Origin: Oceanispirochaeta crateris
GTDB lineage: Bacteria; Spirochaetota; Spirochaetia; DSM-2461
Assembly (NCBI RefSeq): GCF_008329965.1
Contig: NZ_CP036150.1
Location: 1,736,001 to 1,800,000 of the forward strand
Length of the DNA: 64,000 bases
Direction: 5' to 3'
Shown: one piece after another, positions 1-12,174 of the stretch
How the letters are laid out: each line of letters starts with the position of its first letter
How positions within the stretch are numbered: the first letter of the stretch is position 1
Notes under the pieces: model-generated
Database searches by the model: none
What the model was told of the DNA's origin: nothing
What the model saw: the letters and a program-made list of their open reading frames with translations, nothing else
Made by a program: the position numbers and the translations under genes

Positions 1-825
1 ATCAACAAAATCACTCAAGAGAGAGGCATCTCTTACCACAGCTTCCCACTCCTCTTGGGGAATCTCATAGTTGGGATCAATATAATAGACACTTTGATCT
101 TCATCGGGAAAAACAAAGCAATCCAAACGAGAGCTTTTCAGATAGATAGCCGATGCTTCGGATAATTCAAAGAGTTTTGCACTATCCTCTTCATTTAAAA
201 CAATCATTTCTTGATAGAGTTCCTCTCTATTCTGCCATTCATTCAATAAACCCTTATTGGGGATTATTGACAGGGGGATTAGAAAGGCGGTAGCCATCAG
301 TATCATACTAAACCAGAGATTTTGCTGCTGAAACTGCAAAGCCCTGATCTTTATTCGACCAGCAACCCCTGTATTAATCTGAAACCGGACAGGAATAAGA
401 TTCCCATTATCTTTGAAATAATCCAGAGAGACCTTCATCTGGCGGTAGGGATATAATAAAATGTTTAACGCATAGGACGTTTTGATCTTATGTCCCCGAT
501 CATGATGACTCTCTCCCAAAAAGATCTTGTACACCCCACGACTCGGTACAAACTCATCCTTTTTTAATGCATTGCCAAGAAGCGTCGTTTCCAGAAGGAT
601 TCCCTCTGCACTTTGAATACTGGCATGATTCTTTCTTTTCCAAAAAATGATAATAAAGCTGACTAAGCTCATAAGCAAGGCAAGGATAGGCTGGGCAGGG
701 CCAACGGAATCGGCCATTAACATACAAATATTCAGGGGGCCAAATATAATTATAAAACGAAACAATTCTTTACGAAAATCCAGACGAGCCAGAAATTCTT
801 CATTGGCCTTACTCAGTTGCTCCAT
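1..825 (-). CDS. membrane protein of unknown function, 3' end cut by window edge
   Basis: An open reading frame of 275 codons runs off the left edge without a stop. It starts at an ATG at 825, preceded by a GAGGGAG-type ribosome binding site. Hydrophobic stretches lie at about residues 24-60, which could be two close helices, and another at about 183-197 (MILMATAFLIPLSI). The rest is charged and probably soluble, with an acidic region after the last helix. I recognise no family motif. It is followed upstream by the flotillin-tail-like gene on the same strand, so the two may be co-transcribed with a strong hairpin between them. Confidence 0.75.
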   Translation of the reverse strand, partial: MEQLSKANEEFLARLDFRKELFRFIIIFGPLNICMLMADSVGPAQPILALLMSLVSFIIIFWKRKNHASIQSAEGILLETTLLGNALKKDEFVPSRGVYKIFLGESHHDRGHKIKTSYALNILLYPYRQMKVSLDYFKDNGNLIPVRFQINTGVAGRIKIRALQFQQQNLWFSMILMATAFLIPLSIIPNKGLLNEWQNREELYQEMIVLNEEDSAKLFELSEASAIYLKSSRLDCFVFPDEDQSVYYIDPNYEIPQEEWEAVVRDASLLSDFVD

Positions 826-883
826 ATCATCTCCCTCAAAGTTGTATCACTGTAATAGCTAATGAGGATCAACCATCATCAGC

Positions 884-933
884 ATCATCCTGTCGAATCC
901 CATGATATTGATCAGGGGATTCGACAGGATGAT
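884..933. repeat. perfect 18-bp inverted repeat (hairpin) between two genes
   Basis: Bases 884-901 and 916-933 are exact reverse complements (arm begins ATCATCCTGTCGAATCCC), with a 14-base loop. It lies between the stop of the flotillin-like gene and the start of the next minus-strand gene. There is no run of T on either side, so it is not a standard intrinsic terminator. It could stabilise a 3' end or bind a protein. Confidence 0.7.
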
Positions 934-1020
934 TCATTGAATCATTGCCCCTCCAAGAGAAGCAATTTTAATGAAATTCTACTCCTTACGAAGTTCGGCT
1001 TTAGGGCTGGGTTCAACCTT

Positions 1021-1536
1021 CTAAGTGGTTTTAAACAAAGAATCCAAAAGGTCATTCTTCATTGTATCCGCCGCATGGGGATGGATTGCACTGATAGGTT
1101 GATGGCTTCCTTCCATCCCTGTAATGACCGAAACTTTAACAACATCAAAAAGTGTTAGAGTCTCTGCAAAAAGAACGATCAGTTCCTTAAAATTATCGAT
1201 CAAATAGGTAACAGCTCCCTGTTCCCCTTGGGTTTTAAGGATACGAATAGTCTCCTTAAGCTGATCAATGAGAGCCTCTTCCTCACCTCGGATTTCGGCA
1301 GCTATAATCTTAGCATCCAGGATCATTTTCTCTTTCTGGGCAATAGCGGGAGTTATCACATCCGCCTGCAATTTGGTACGGAGCATAATTATTTTCTCTT
1401 TCACAGAGGCAATTTTAGACTTAAGCCCAATAACCTCGGCATCTACCGATTTTAGGGCGCCTTCCATACCCACAACCCCATGCTGTTCCTGTTCTAAAAG
1501 AGAAACCCTGTTTTCAGCCATGAGATTTTCGTACAT
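1021..1536 (-). CDS. flotillin C-terminal-like protein lacking the SPFH domain
   Basis: The 171-residue product is mostly helical. Residues about 20-110 are predicted coiled coil (KSKIASVKEKIIMLRTKL). The stretch with VITPAIAQKEK, AAEIRGEEEA and the closing VVKVSVITG resembles the C-terminal half of flotillins, where alternating A/E repeats end in a short LxKVDKIxVI strand. The N-terminal membrane hairpin and SPFH domain of a normal flotillin are absent. The start at 1536 is chosen over an ATG seven codons upstream because GGAGA lies six bases before it. It may be a remnant or a free-standing scaffold fragment. The family assignment is my inference from pattern similarity. Confidence 0.6.
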   Translation of the reverse strand: MYENLMAENRVSLLEQEQHGVVGMEGALKSVDAEVIGLKSKIASVKEKIIMLRTKLQADVITPAIAQKEKMILDAKIIAAEIRGEEEALIDQLKETIRILKTQGEQGAVTYLIDNFKELIVLFAETLTLFDVVKVSVITGMEGSHQPISAIHPHAADTMKNDLLDSLFKTT

Positions 1537-1844
1537 TAAATTTCTCCAAATAATCAAAAATTAAAGGCCCAAAGGCAGTGAATGTCGGAAATGAGAATGA
1601 GATAAAAATGAGAATATCACCAGCAGGGATCAGATCAGTGATATTGGCAAAAAGAGAGAAAAATTATTCACTACCACAACAAAGTTGATGTATTGAGAAT
1701 TGTTCTCAAGGTCGTTGATCTTTCTTATTTTTAAATTTCATCATACCGATGTATAGAGATTTAAATAAATAATACATCAATTTGATTATATTTCCAGAGC
1801 CATCAAAAAATTTAATACTTTATTAATTGAATTCGAAGTTTTAT
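1537..1844. other. intergenic region with operator-like inverted repeats
   Basis: No gene is visible in this AT-rich stretch between the flotillin-like gene and the rRNA terminator. It holds a perfect 7-bp inverted repeat with a 3-base centre, TTGAGAA-TTG-TTCTCAA (1693-1709), which looks like a repressor operator. It also holds AATATCAC/GTGATATT arms at 1613-1620 and 1638-1645, and a directly repeated AATGAGAAT (1590-1598, 1607-1615). I could not identify a convincing promoter. Confidence 0.4.
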
Positions 1845-1877
1845 AAAAAAAAGCCCCAGTCCTAAGACTGGGGCTTT
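1845..1877 (-). terminator. intrinsic terminator of the rRNA operon
   Basis: Read on the minus strand, AAAGCCCCAGTC, a 4-base loop and GACTGGGGCTTT form a perfect 12-bp stem followed by a T run. It lies directly after 5S rRNA. Confidence 0.93.
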
Positions 1878-1886
1878 GAAGTTTAA

Positions 1887-1996
1887 ACCGGCGACGACCT
1901 ACTCTCCCACCGTAGCAGTACCATCGGCGCGATTGAGCTTGACTTCCGTGTTCGGGATGGGAACGGGTATAACCTCAATGCTAAAATCACCGGATC
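1887..1996 (-). rRNA. rrf: 5S ribosomal RNA
   Basis: The minus strand has the canonical 5S core (CCGAACACGGAAGTCAAGC) and closes with GAGTAGGTCGTCGCCGG. The ends pair (TCCGGTGA with the terminal GCCGG). It lies about 45 bases after 23S and just before the operon terminator. The ends are approximate to a few bases. Confidence 0.93.
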
Positions 1997-2042
1997 ACTG
2001 TGATCGCTCACAGCTATATATAACTTAGAGATAAATAATAAT

Positions 2043-4983
<2,941 letters not shown>

Positions 4984-5094
4984 TATTATTTATCCCTTCG
5001 CTATTATCTATATTAAAGAACTAAAAAAAAGAACCTGTCCGAGACAAACTCTATTTTTATTACCAGATCTGTTAATCACTCAACAAAACTGCTT

Positions 5095-5168
<74 letters not shown>

Positions 5169-5344
5169 TTTAAACTGGGAATTAAAGCTTTATAGGGAAA
5201 TTAGAAGTATTTAACGAGGGCCAAGCATGTTGCGTACCACAGACCAAGGGCCGTGAACGCAACACTGATTCATACGAGCATCACTCGTGAAAATGATGAC
5301 TAACTGCTTGTGTGTACAAAACACAAGACTTAATACCTTTCTCG

Positions 5345-6889
<1,545 letters not shown>

Positions 6890-7239
6890 ATAGTTTATCC
6901 ACCGAAGTGGATAATTTTCTATCAATGCCTTAAAACAGATCCTAGCGAATGTATTCATCCTGATCTGCCTTAAAGTGAGTCAGAGTCCCTTTATGCAGTG
7001 CGCCTCCCCTTTCGGAAAAACCCACTGTGCTTAAAAGAAAACTAACGTTCGGACCGTACCTAAACCATAAGGCTTTTGGCACGATTCTATTTTCGTACTA
7101 CCAGTGCTTGACTCTCGTCAAATACTTCAATTTCCCTTCTCTAATTCCTTTGTAAAAGAACATTTAAAAAGCAGTTCGCTTGTTCAGCAAAGCACTTCAG
7201 TTCCGTTGGTCCGTGGCTTGTTAACCCGAACGCTCCGTG
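6890..7239 (-). promoter_or_regulatory. rRNA leader with UUCG hairpin and boxA-like antiterminator
   Basis: This transcribed leader lies between the rrn promoter and 16S. On the minus strand, TGTTCTTTTACA (7162-7151) resembles the boxA antitermination element TGCTCTTTAACA. Just before 16S, TTATCCAC-TTCG-GTGGATAA (6914-6895) forms an 8-bp stem capped by a UUCG tetraloop, probably part of processing. No protein gene is convincing here. Confidence 0.6.
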
Positions 7240-7269
7240 AATATACCGTTAATACCCTTTTTTTGTCAA
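7240..7269 (-). promoter_or_regulatory. rRNA operon promoter
   Basis: TTGACA (7269-7264) and TATATT (7245-7240) are separated by 18 bases on the minus strand. The position upstream of the boxA-like leader fits the main rrn promoter. Confidence 0.8.
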
Positions 7270-7398
7270 CACAATATTTCAAAAAAAACAAAGCTGATCA
7301 CCCCATTACTAATATTCTCTTTACCACAATCAATTTAGAAGGATTATTTATTCAAGAGAAAGTATAGCTCTCAATTAAACAAGCCTTTGACGCGAACA

Positions 7399-7427
7399 TT
7401 GACCGTCAGTCTTTAATTGGATATTAT
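7399..7427 (+). promoter_or_regulatory. promoter giving a leaderless zinc-ribbon/adk transcript
   Basis: TTGACC (7399-7404), a 17-base spacer and TATTAT (7422-7427) form a near-consensus promoter. Only five bases separate the -10 box from the ATG at 7433, so transcription should begin at or within a base or two of the start codon. Confidence 0.7.
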
Positions 7428-7432
7428 TTTTC

Positions 7433-7663
7433 ATGGAACAAAATGATACTGCTATATATAAGAAATGTATTAACTGCGGGCGATACTGCCCTGAAGCGAT
7501 TATGATCGTAGGGCAATTTTGCTGTGAAGATTGTGCCGATCAATTCAGACGATGTCCTCACTGCGGTAAATATTTTATACTAACAGATGATCAGGAGCAG
7601 ATGTTCTGTTCAACAAGCTGTCAAAATGCTGAAAAAACTTATACACCAGGAGAGAAAGAATGA
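7433..7663 (+). CDS. small zinc-ribbon protein coupled to adenylate kinase
   Basis: This 76-residue protein contains a series of paired cysteines: CINCGRYC near residue 13, CCEDC near 30, CPHC near 40 and CSTSC near 60. They fit two treble-clef or zinc-ribbon sites. I recognise no named family. Its TGA overlaps the adenylate kinase ATG (ATGA), so translation is likely coupled. There is no Shine-Dalgarno sequence and no other in-frame start upstream before a stop. The promoter places the mRNA 5' end at the start codon. A role in RNA or protein binding is only a guess. Confidence 0.8.
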   Translation: MEQNDTAIYKKCINCGRYCPEAIMIVGQFCCEDCADQFRRCPHCGKYFILTDDQEQMFCSTSCQNAEKTYTPGEKE

Positions 7664-8286
7664 ATTTGATATTTTTAGGCCCTCCGGGGGCTGGTAAAGG
7701 AACCATGGCTTTCCGGGCAAAAGAACATTTTAAGATCCCCCATATCTCAACCGGAGATCTTTTCAGAGCCGCTATTAAGAATGAAACAGACCTTGGTAAG
7801 CAGGTAAAATCCATACTCGATGCGGGCAACCTTGTTCCCGACGAGTTAACCACCTCAATTGTAAAAGAAAGATTACAACAGCCAGATGCTACCAATGGTT
7901 TTATACTCGATGGATTTCCTCGCACTCTTTACCAGGCCAAAGCCCTGAAAGAGTTCAGTGCCATAGATTCGGTAGTCAACTTTACCATCACAGAAGATGA
8001 AGTCATCCGGAGACTATCTGGTCGCAGGGTATGTAAGTCCTGTGGAGAGAGTTATCATATCGAGTTCATTCCTCCCAGCAAAGATGGAATCTGTGATAAG
8101 TGTGGCGGCGAACTCTACACCCGAGCCGATGACCAGATCGATGCGATAAAGAACCGACTCTCTGTATACGGAGAGTCAACGGAACCCCTTATCAGCTTCT
8201 ACAAAAATGAGGGTAGCCTTGTGAATGTTGACAGCAGCCAGCATCCTGACAAAGTCTTTGAAGACTTAAAGGCTATTCTAAAATAA
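7660..8286 (+). CDS. adk: adenylate kinase
   Basis: It interconverts ATP and AMP with two ADP in the cytoplasm. The 208 residues include the P-loop GPPGAGKGT at about 7-15, the AMP-site segment with STGDLFR, and the GFPRT segment near residue 87. The LID carries four cysteines (CKSCG and CDKCG, about 126-149), so it is a zinc-type long-form enzyme. The substitution of T-M-A after GKG in the P-loop is slightly unusual. It is co-transcribed with the preceding zinc-ribbon gene and is followed at once by a terminator. Confidence 0.97.
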   Translation: MNLIFLGPPGAGKGTMAFRAKEHFKIPHISTGDLFRAAIKNETDLGKQVKSILDAGNLVPDELTTSIVKERLQQPDATNGFILDGFPRTLYQAKALKEFSAIDSVVNFTITEDEVIRRLSGRRVCKSCGESYHIEFIPPSKDGICDKCGGELYTRADDQIDAIKNRLSVYGESTEPLISFYKNEGSLVNVDSSQHPDKVFEDLKAILK

Positions 8287-8287
8287 T

Positions 8288-8320
8288 AAAAACCGCCGGT
8301 TAACCGGCGGTTTTCTTTTT
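8288..8320 (+). terminator. intrinsic terminator after adk
   Basis: AAAACCGCCGGTT and AACCGGCGGTTTT (8289-8314) are a perfect palindrome followed by TTCTTTTTT. The stem is symmetrical and could serve both strands. Confidence 0.9.
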
Positions 8321-8352
8321 TGATAACTTCAATAAATCACAAGAAGTGACTC

Positions 8353-9321
8353 TTATCCTTCTGTTATCGGCTCCTCTTCCTCACCATCAGAATCTGTCTC
8401 ATCATCTCCCTGGACCTCTTCCTCTTTAAGGTGATCTTTAATGATTTTTTCAAATTCCCCTTTATAAGGAAGATCAATGGCGGATACGAGTGCATCTAAT
8501 GTCTCTTTATCTGAATAACCAGCATCAAGTGCCTGAATTAGGTGATCCTGTCCGAGTATGATGTCATCAAGGTATAGAATTTCGATATTGCCCTTTTCAA
8601 AATAATAATCTTTTAAAAGAGAATCCTCCGGTTCAGATTCAATTAGAAGATCGAGCATTTCCAAGGCCTTATAATACATCTCAGTTTTCAAATACAGATC
8701 TTTCATTGCCCCATAGACGACAGTATCTCCGTCATACTCCAAAACAAGATCTTCGTAATAGTCCAGGGCCAAGTCATACTCTTCTTCGGCGGCTGCCAAT
8801 TCTGCGATGAGTACCCGATACTCCTTTTTGTCTTCCAGCTTTAACAGGTTTTCGAGATAATAACGGGACATGCCCCAGTTCTTGTTCCGTTTTTCAAGGA
8901 GACTCAAGTTATATAGAGATCGCACATGGGCAGGATTGATACTCAGGCTTCGCCTGTAATACTCTCCGGCCTTCTCTTCGTCACCCCTCTTATACCAGGC
9001 ATAACCCAGCATTTCCAGAACAATCAAATTTTCTGAATCCTCCGCCTCCAGATCTTCCAGGAGAGTCAGAGCGGTTTCATAGTTTTCAGTTTCAAGGTTA
9101 GTCCGTGCCAGATTAAAAGCAGCCTGATTTAGATCAGGATTCAGAACTAAGGCCCTCTCAAAATACTCGGCAGCCTTAACATACTCTCCAAGGTCGGAAT
9201 AAGCATTTCCAATATTGTAGTAATCTCTGGACAGATCGACCTTTGAGACCGTGGTCTGACACGATAAGAGAGATGCGATAAGGATCAGAAGTCCATTAAA
9301 TGCCCAGAATTGTCTGCTCAA
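8353..9321 (-). CDS. TPR-repeat lipoprotein
   Basis: The N-terminus is hydrophobic and ends in a lipobox-like LLSC at about residue 21, which suggests a lipid-anchored periplasmic protein. At least five tetratricopeptide repeats follow from about residue 34 (YYNIGNAYSDLGEYVKAAEY, then AAFNLARTNLETENYETALT and so on). The last 25 residues are very acidic. The start is a TTG within the end of the UPRTase-like gene, with AAGGA three bases upstream and a 26-bp overlap, which suggests translational coupling. Such TPR lipoproteins usually scaffold envelope complexes, but no partner is visible here. Confidence 0.85.
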   Translation of the reverse strand: MSRQFWAFNGLLILIASLLSCQTTVSKVDLSRDYYNIGNAYSDLGEYVKAAEYFERALVLNPDLNQAAFNLARTNLETENYETALTLLEDLEAEDSENLIVLEMLGYAWYKRGDEEKAGEYYRRSLSINPAHVRSLYNLSLLEKRNKNWGMSRYYLENLLKLEDKKEYRVLIAELAAAEEEYDLALDYYEDLVLEYDGDTVVYGAMKDLYLKTEMYYKALEMLDLLIESEPEDSLLKDYYFEKGNIEILYLDDIILGQDHLIQALDAGYSDKETLDALVSAIDLPYKGEFEKIIKDHLKEEEVQGDDETDSDGEEEEPITEG

Positions 9322-10366
9322 TAGTCCTTACCTGTGATCTATATAGATTTGCCAATGTGGTTCCGTAGTCTGCAATCAGCTGGATCATATTCCTAGGATA
9401 ATCATCTAAGTCTTTCCCGTTCAGCCTGTCTCCGGCATCTCCCAGCCCGGGAAGAATATAAGCAGCATCATTCAGAACAGGATCCATCCACAGAGTGTAA
9501 CAGGTAATATCTTCAATAGACCGGATGATCTGCAGAGTTCCTTTCAAAGCGGATATAACATTTAAAAAACGGATTGAACGGGGTTTCACTCCCAGTTCCA
9601 ATATATATTTAACAATGGTAACCAAACTACCACCGGTAGCATTCATGGGATCGGCAAAAATCAGATCTTTATCATGGAGATCTTCCGGGTTAAAAAATGA
9701 TTTTTCCAGGTCAAGGATGTATTCCATATTATGTTTCATCCTTGAATCATCTCTCTTTATTTTAAACAGAGCAAAGGGTGTCACATAACCTGTTGAAGAA
9801 TACTCCTGTATTTCCTTACTGAGAATCATGGAAGGAAGGAGTGCCCCCCGCAGCATAACGCACATGACGGAGTTAGAAATAGCATCGTCCACATCCGGAA
9901 TCTTATGCACCGCGTAATTTTGAACAGGAACTGTCACAGGAGTTTTGACAATCAGATGGTTTTTGCTTTTTGTGTCGCCACTGTCATAGGCTAAATTGAA
10001 TAGGAGTTCATAGGCTCTTTGCACATAATATACAAATTCATCATGGGGTGTTCTTTGATCTCTGAGCTTGGCTATCAATCTGGAAACTTCCCCATGCTTA
10101 ATCTGGGGAGTCTCAAAGGAATAGACCCTGATAGACTCTTCTTTAGATGTAATTTCCTTCATGAAGTCGCCCATGATGTCATAGAGCTTAATTATTTTAT
10201 CCGTTTCCTTTTTAATAACCGAAGAATTCCCCTCAGCCACTGAAAGAGACCGGAAAGATTCGATAGCCTGACCATAAAACCTGTTCATTTCATTAATATT
10301 CTTATGATCATCATCGGTCAAATAACCATTCAGATCTTCTGCTTTGAGTATTACTTTTTTATCCAT
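9296..10366 (-). CDS. uracil phosphoribosyltransferase-like protein with N-terminal extension
   Basis: The C-terminal two thirds match the UPRTase fold. ADPMNATGGS at about residues 238-247 corresponds to the PRPP-binding loop, and PGLGDAGDRLNG near the end corresponds to the uracil-binding signature. These enzymes make UMP from uracil and PRPP. The protein has 356 residues, about 145 more than a typical Upp; the helical N-terminal extension matches nothing I know. The start has AAGGA upstream. A TATAAT at about 10400 abuts the terminator of the next gene and may be its promoter. An alternative pyrimidine or regulatory role is possible. Confidence 0.8.
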   Translation of the reverse strand: MDKKVILKAEDLNGYLTDDDHKNINEMNRFYGQAIESFRSLSVAEGNSSVIKKETDKIIKLYDIMGDFMKEITSKEESIRVYSFETPQIKHGEVSRLIAKLRDQRTPHDEFVYYVQRAYELLFNLAYDSGDTKSKNHLIVKTPVTVPVQNYAVHKIPDVDDAISNSVMCVMLRGALLPSMILSKEIQEYSSTGYVTPFALFKIKRDDSRMKHNMEYILDLEKSFFNPEDLHDKDLIFADPMNATGGSLVTIVKYILELGVKPRSIRFLNVISALKGTLQIIRSIEDITCYTLWMDPVLNDAAYILPGLGDAGDRLNGKDLDDYPRNMIQLIADYGTTLANLYRSQVRTIEQTILGI

Positions 10367-10404
10367 CTTCAGTTCCTTGTTGCATTTGAATTATGCCTAT
10401 TATA

Positions 10405-10438
10405 CACAAAAAAGCCGCCCGGAAAAAGCAGGCGGCTT
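10405..10438 (-). terminator. intrinsic terminator after the outer-membrane protein gene
   Basis: On the minus strand AAGCCGCC (10438-10431) pairs with GGCGGCTT (10419-10412), followed by a run of T. The probable promoter of the next gene starts immediately after it. Confidence 0.88.
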
Positions 10439-10459
10439 CATTTCTTATGCTGGATCAGG

Positions 10460-11263
10460 TCAAAAAGACATACCGAATGTGGCATTCAGCATAATTCCGC
10501 GCTGATCTTCATCCATAAGGTCTGTTCCCAAAAGATTAATAACAAATTTATATTCGCTGGATTTCAAGGGATCGATCCTGACTCCCGTATTAAAGATCCC
10601 GCGGTTTTCACTGATCTTATCCTGATAAACAGCGTAGGAATAGTTTGAAAAATCACTAATCCAGTACACATAATTTTGAAATGTCTCAGGAAAAAGACCC
10701 AATTCGAATCCCATGGAGTAGTTTAAATTGGATGTGACCTCTCCTGCCCTTTGAACCTGCCAGCCGAAAAGCATGGTCGTGACAGCGGGAAGCTTGAAAA
10801 AGTCACCACCGTAGGTCGTAACAAGGTAAATAGAGGAACTGTTCTTCTTATCATTATCGAAATCGTCGTATCTGTCCCCTGTGACAGTCTCAAAGTTTCC
10901 GCCCACAGCCAGGGAAGTACCGCCTTCATTGTACAACTGATACTTGCCACCCAGCAAAACATTGCTATAACCGTTGTCGTCATCAGTATTTTCGACATCG
11001 TAGGCCAGAGCAATTTCTGCCTTCCGATAGAGACTGAGAGTCACCGCGGGTATGTGAGCCTGATCATTCCGGCTCATCATAGAATAAGTGAAGTCTAATC
11101 CGAAGTCACTCTTCTCCCAACCGACTCTGGCAGTAGGTGTCAGAATAACACCGGTAATCCCTTGGGCATTCATCCCCTTCACCGAAGATTGGGCAGAAAC
11201 AAAAGATACAGACGCCAAAACGAGAGTCAGGGAGAATACAATTTTCTTCATATTAAAAAACAT
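10460..11263 (-). CDS. putative outer-membrane beta-barrel protein
   Basis: A signal peptide (MFFNMKKIVFSLTLVLASVS, cleaved near VSAQ) is followed by about 245 residues of alternating polar and hydrophobic strands rich in Gly, Tyr, Asp and Asn. It ends in aromatic F (GMSF), as outer-membrane barrels do. The start at 11263 is chosen because AGGAG lies five bases upstream; a longer frame to 11302 lacks a ribosome binding site. I recognise no specific family. It appears monocistronic, with its own terminator. Confidence 0.75.
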   Translation of the reverse strand: MFFNMKKIVFSLTLVLASVSFVSAQSSVKGMNAQGITGVILTPTARVGWEKSDFGLDFTYSMMSRNDQAHIPAVTLSLYRKAEIALAYDVENTDDDNGYSNVLLGGKYQLYNEGGTSLAVGGNFETVTGDRYDDFDNDKKNSSSIYLVTTYGGDFFKLPAVTTMLFGWQVQRAGEVTSNLNYSMGFELGLFPETFQNYVYWISDFSNYSYAVYQDKISENRGIFNTGVRIDPLKSSEYKFVINLLGTDLMDEDQRGIMLNATFGMSF

Positions 11264-11532
11264 AAAAACTCCTGAATTTATATTAGAGCCTATATGGTTC
11301 AATAAAGAACAGCTCTTTAAATATGATTATATATTAAGAATATTTGAGTTTATTTTCCAGTCAGCGAGGATAGGAATATGCTATTTAAATGTGAATTCAT
11401 ATTCTCCTTTAGCCAATTTCCTCTTTCCTTGAGAACACCCTATCCCTCACGCAGGATTTTAGGATACAGCGGGCCTTCTCCTCTTCGTTATGAATTCAAT
11501 TTGGATCGATGCGTATGGACCGTAAGTTATAA

Positions 11533-11564
11533 CAAAAAAAGAGGACAGCCTAAGCTGTCCTCTT
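11533..11564 (-). terminator. intrinsic terminator of the tRNA array
   Basis: On the minus strand AAGAGGACAGC and GCTGTCCTCTT form an 11-bp stem with a 4-base loop, followed by seven T. It lies just after the last tRNA-Glu. Confidence 0.92.
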
Positions 11565-11571
11565 CAAGAAG

Positions 11572-11643
11572 CATCTCCAGGGGGAATCGAACCCCCGTTG
11601 CCGGGATGAAAACCCGGTGTCCTAACCCCTAGACGATGGAGAC
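11572..11643 (-). tRNA. tRNA-Glu(TTC), copy 2 in transcription order
   Basis: The cloverleaf has acceptor GTCTCCA/TGGAGAT, anticodon arm CCGGG-TTTTCAT-CCCGG with anticodon TTC, and T-arm GGGGG-TTCGATT-CCCCC. The sequence is identical to the copy at 11745-11816. Confidence 0.96.
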
Positions 11644-11668
11644 AAAATAACCAACTAAACAAATCGGA

Positions 11669-11741
11669 TGAGCCGCACTGGGTTCGAACCAGTGACCCAC
11701 GCCTTAAAAGGGCGTTGCTCTGCCAGCTGAGCTAGCGGCCC
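11669..11741 (-). tRNA. tRNA-Lys(TTT), copy 2 in transcription order
   Basis: The cloverleaf has acceptor GGGCCGC/GCGGCTC, an anticodon loop with TTT, and a T-arm with TTCGAAC. It is identical to the copy at 11842-11914. Only three bases separate it from the preceding tRNA-Glu. Confidence 0.96.
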
Positions 11742-11744
11742 GTA

Positions 11745-11816
11745 CATCTCCAGGGGGAATCGAACCCCCGTTGCCGGGATGAAAACCCGGTGTCCTAACC
11801 CCTAGACGATGGAGAC
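11745..11816 (-). tRNA. tRNA-Glu(TTC), copy 1 in transcription order
   Basis: It has the same sequence and cloverleaf as the tRNA-Glu at 11572-11643. The order on the minus strand is Lys-Glu-Lys-Glu. Confidence 0.96.
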
Positions 11817-11841
11817 AAAAATTGTTTATTCAGTTGGCCAA

Positions 11842-11914
11842 TGAGCCGCACTGGGTTCGAACCAGTGACCCACGCCTTAAAAGGGCGTTGCTCTGCCAGC
11901 TGAGCTAGCGGCCC
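11842..11914 (-). tRNA. tRNA-Lys(TTT), copy 1 in transcription order
   Basis: This is the first tRNA of the array, about 15 bases after the -10 box of its promoter. The anticodon is TTT and the sequence is identical to copy 2. Confidence 0.96.
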
Positions 11915-11928
11915 GTAGAACGAGTGGT

Positions 11929-11957
11929 AATATACCTAATGGAGCTGAAAGTGTCAA
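11929..11957 (-). promoter_or_regulatory. promoter of the tRNA Lys-Glu-Lys-Glu array
   Basis: TTGACA (11957-11952) and TATATT (11934-11929) are separated by exactly 17 bases, a near-perfect sigma-70-type promoter. Confidence 0.9.
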
Positions 11958-12004
11958 TAATCATTTGTTAAATTCTATATTTTATTTCAATTAGGGAGAA
12001 TTTA

Positions 12005-12082
12005 ATGCCAACATATCAATTCTTAATTCTATACCATATTGGGAATTACATATCAGAGCATCTCGGCATTCCCGATCTTTAA
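12005..12082 (+). CDS. possible 25-codon small ORF in intergenic region
   Basis: An ATG with GGGAGA seven to eight bases upstream opens a 25-codon frame (MPTYQFLILYHIGNYISEHL, then five more residues). The gap between the tRNA promoter and the OMP terminator (11958-12174) otherwise contains nothing I can support. A TATATT lies upstream but its -35 is weak. Chance occurrence is quite possible. Confidence 0.2.
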   Translation: MPTYQFLILYHIGNYISEHLGIPDL

Positions 12083-12174
12083 GGATGCCTAATACCATGT
12101 GGAGGCTCTTAGTTTCTCCATCCAGGAGCGAGGGAAGAAAAGACCTTTTTCAGCACAAAAAAGGGATGTTTATC

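Noticed and set aside
7104-7367. An 87-codon plus-strand ORF upstream of the zinc-ribbon gene
   Set aside because: It spans the rrn promoter and leader on the other strand and has no ribosome binding site or domain.
11572-11914. Direct repeats that could be taken for a CRISPR array or mobile element
   Set aside because: The repeats are complete tRNA cloverleaves with a promoter and a terminator.
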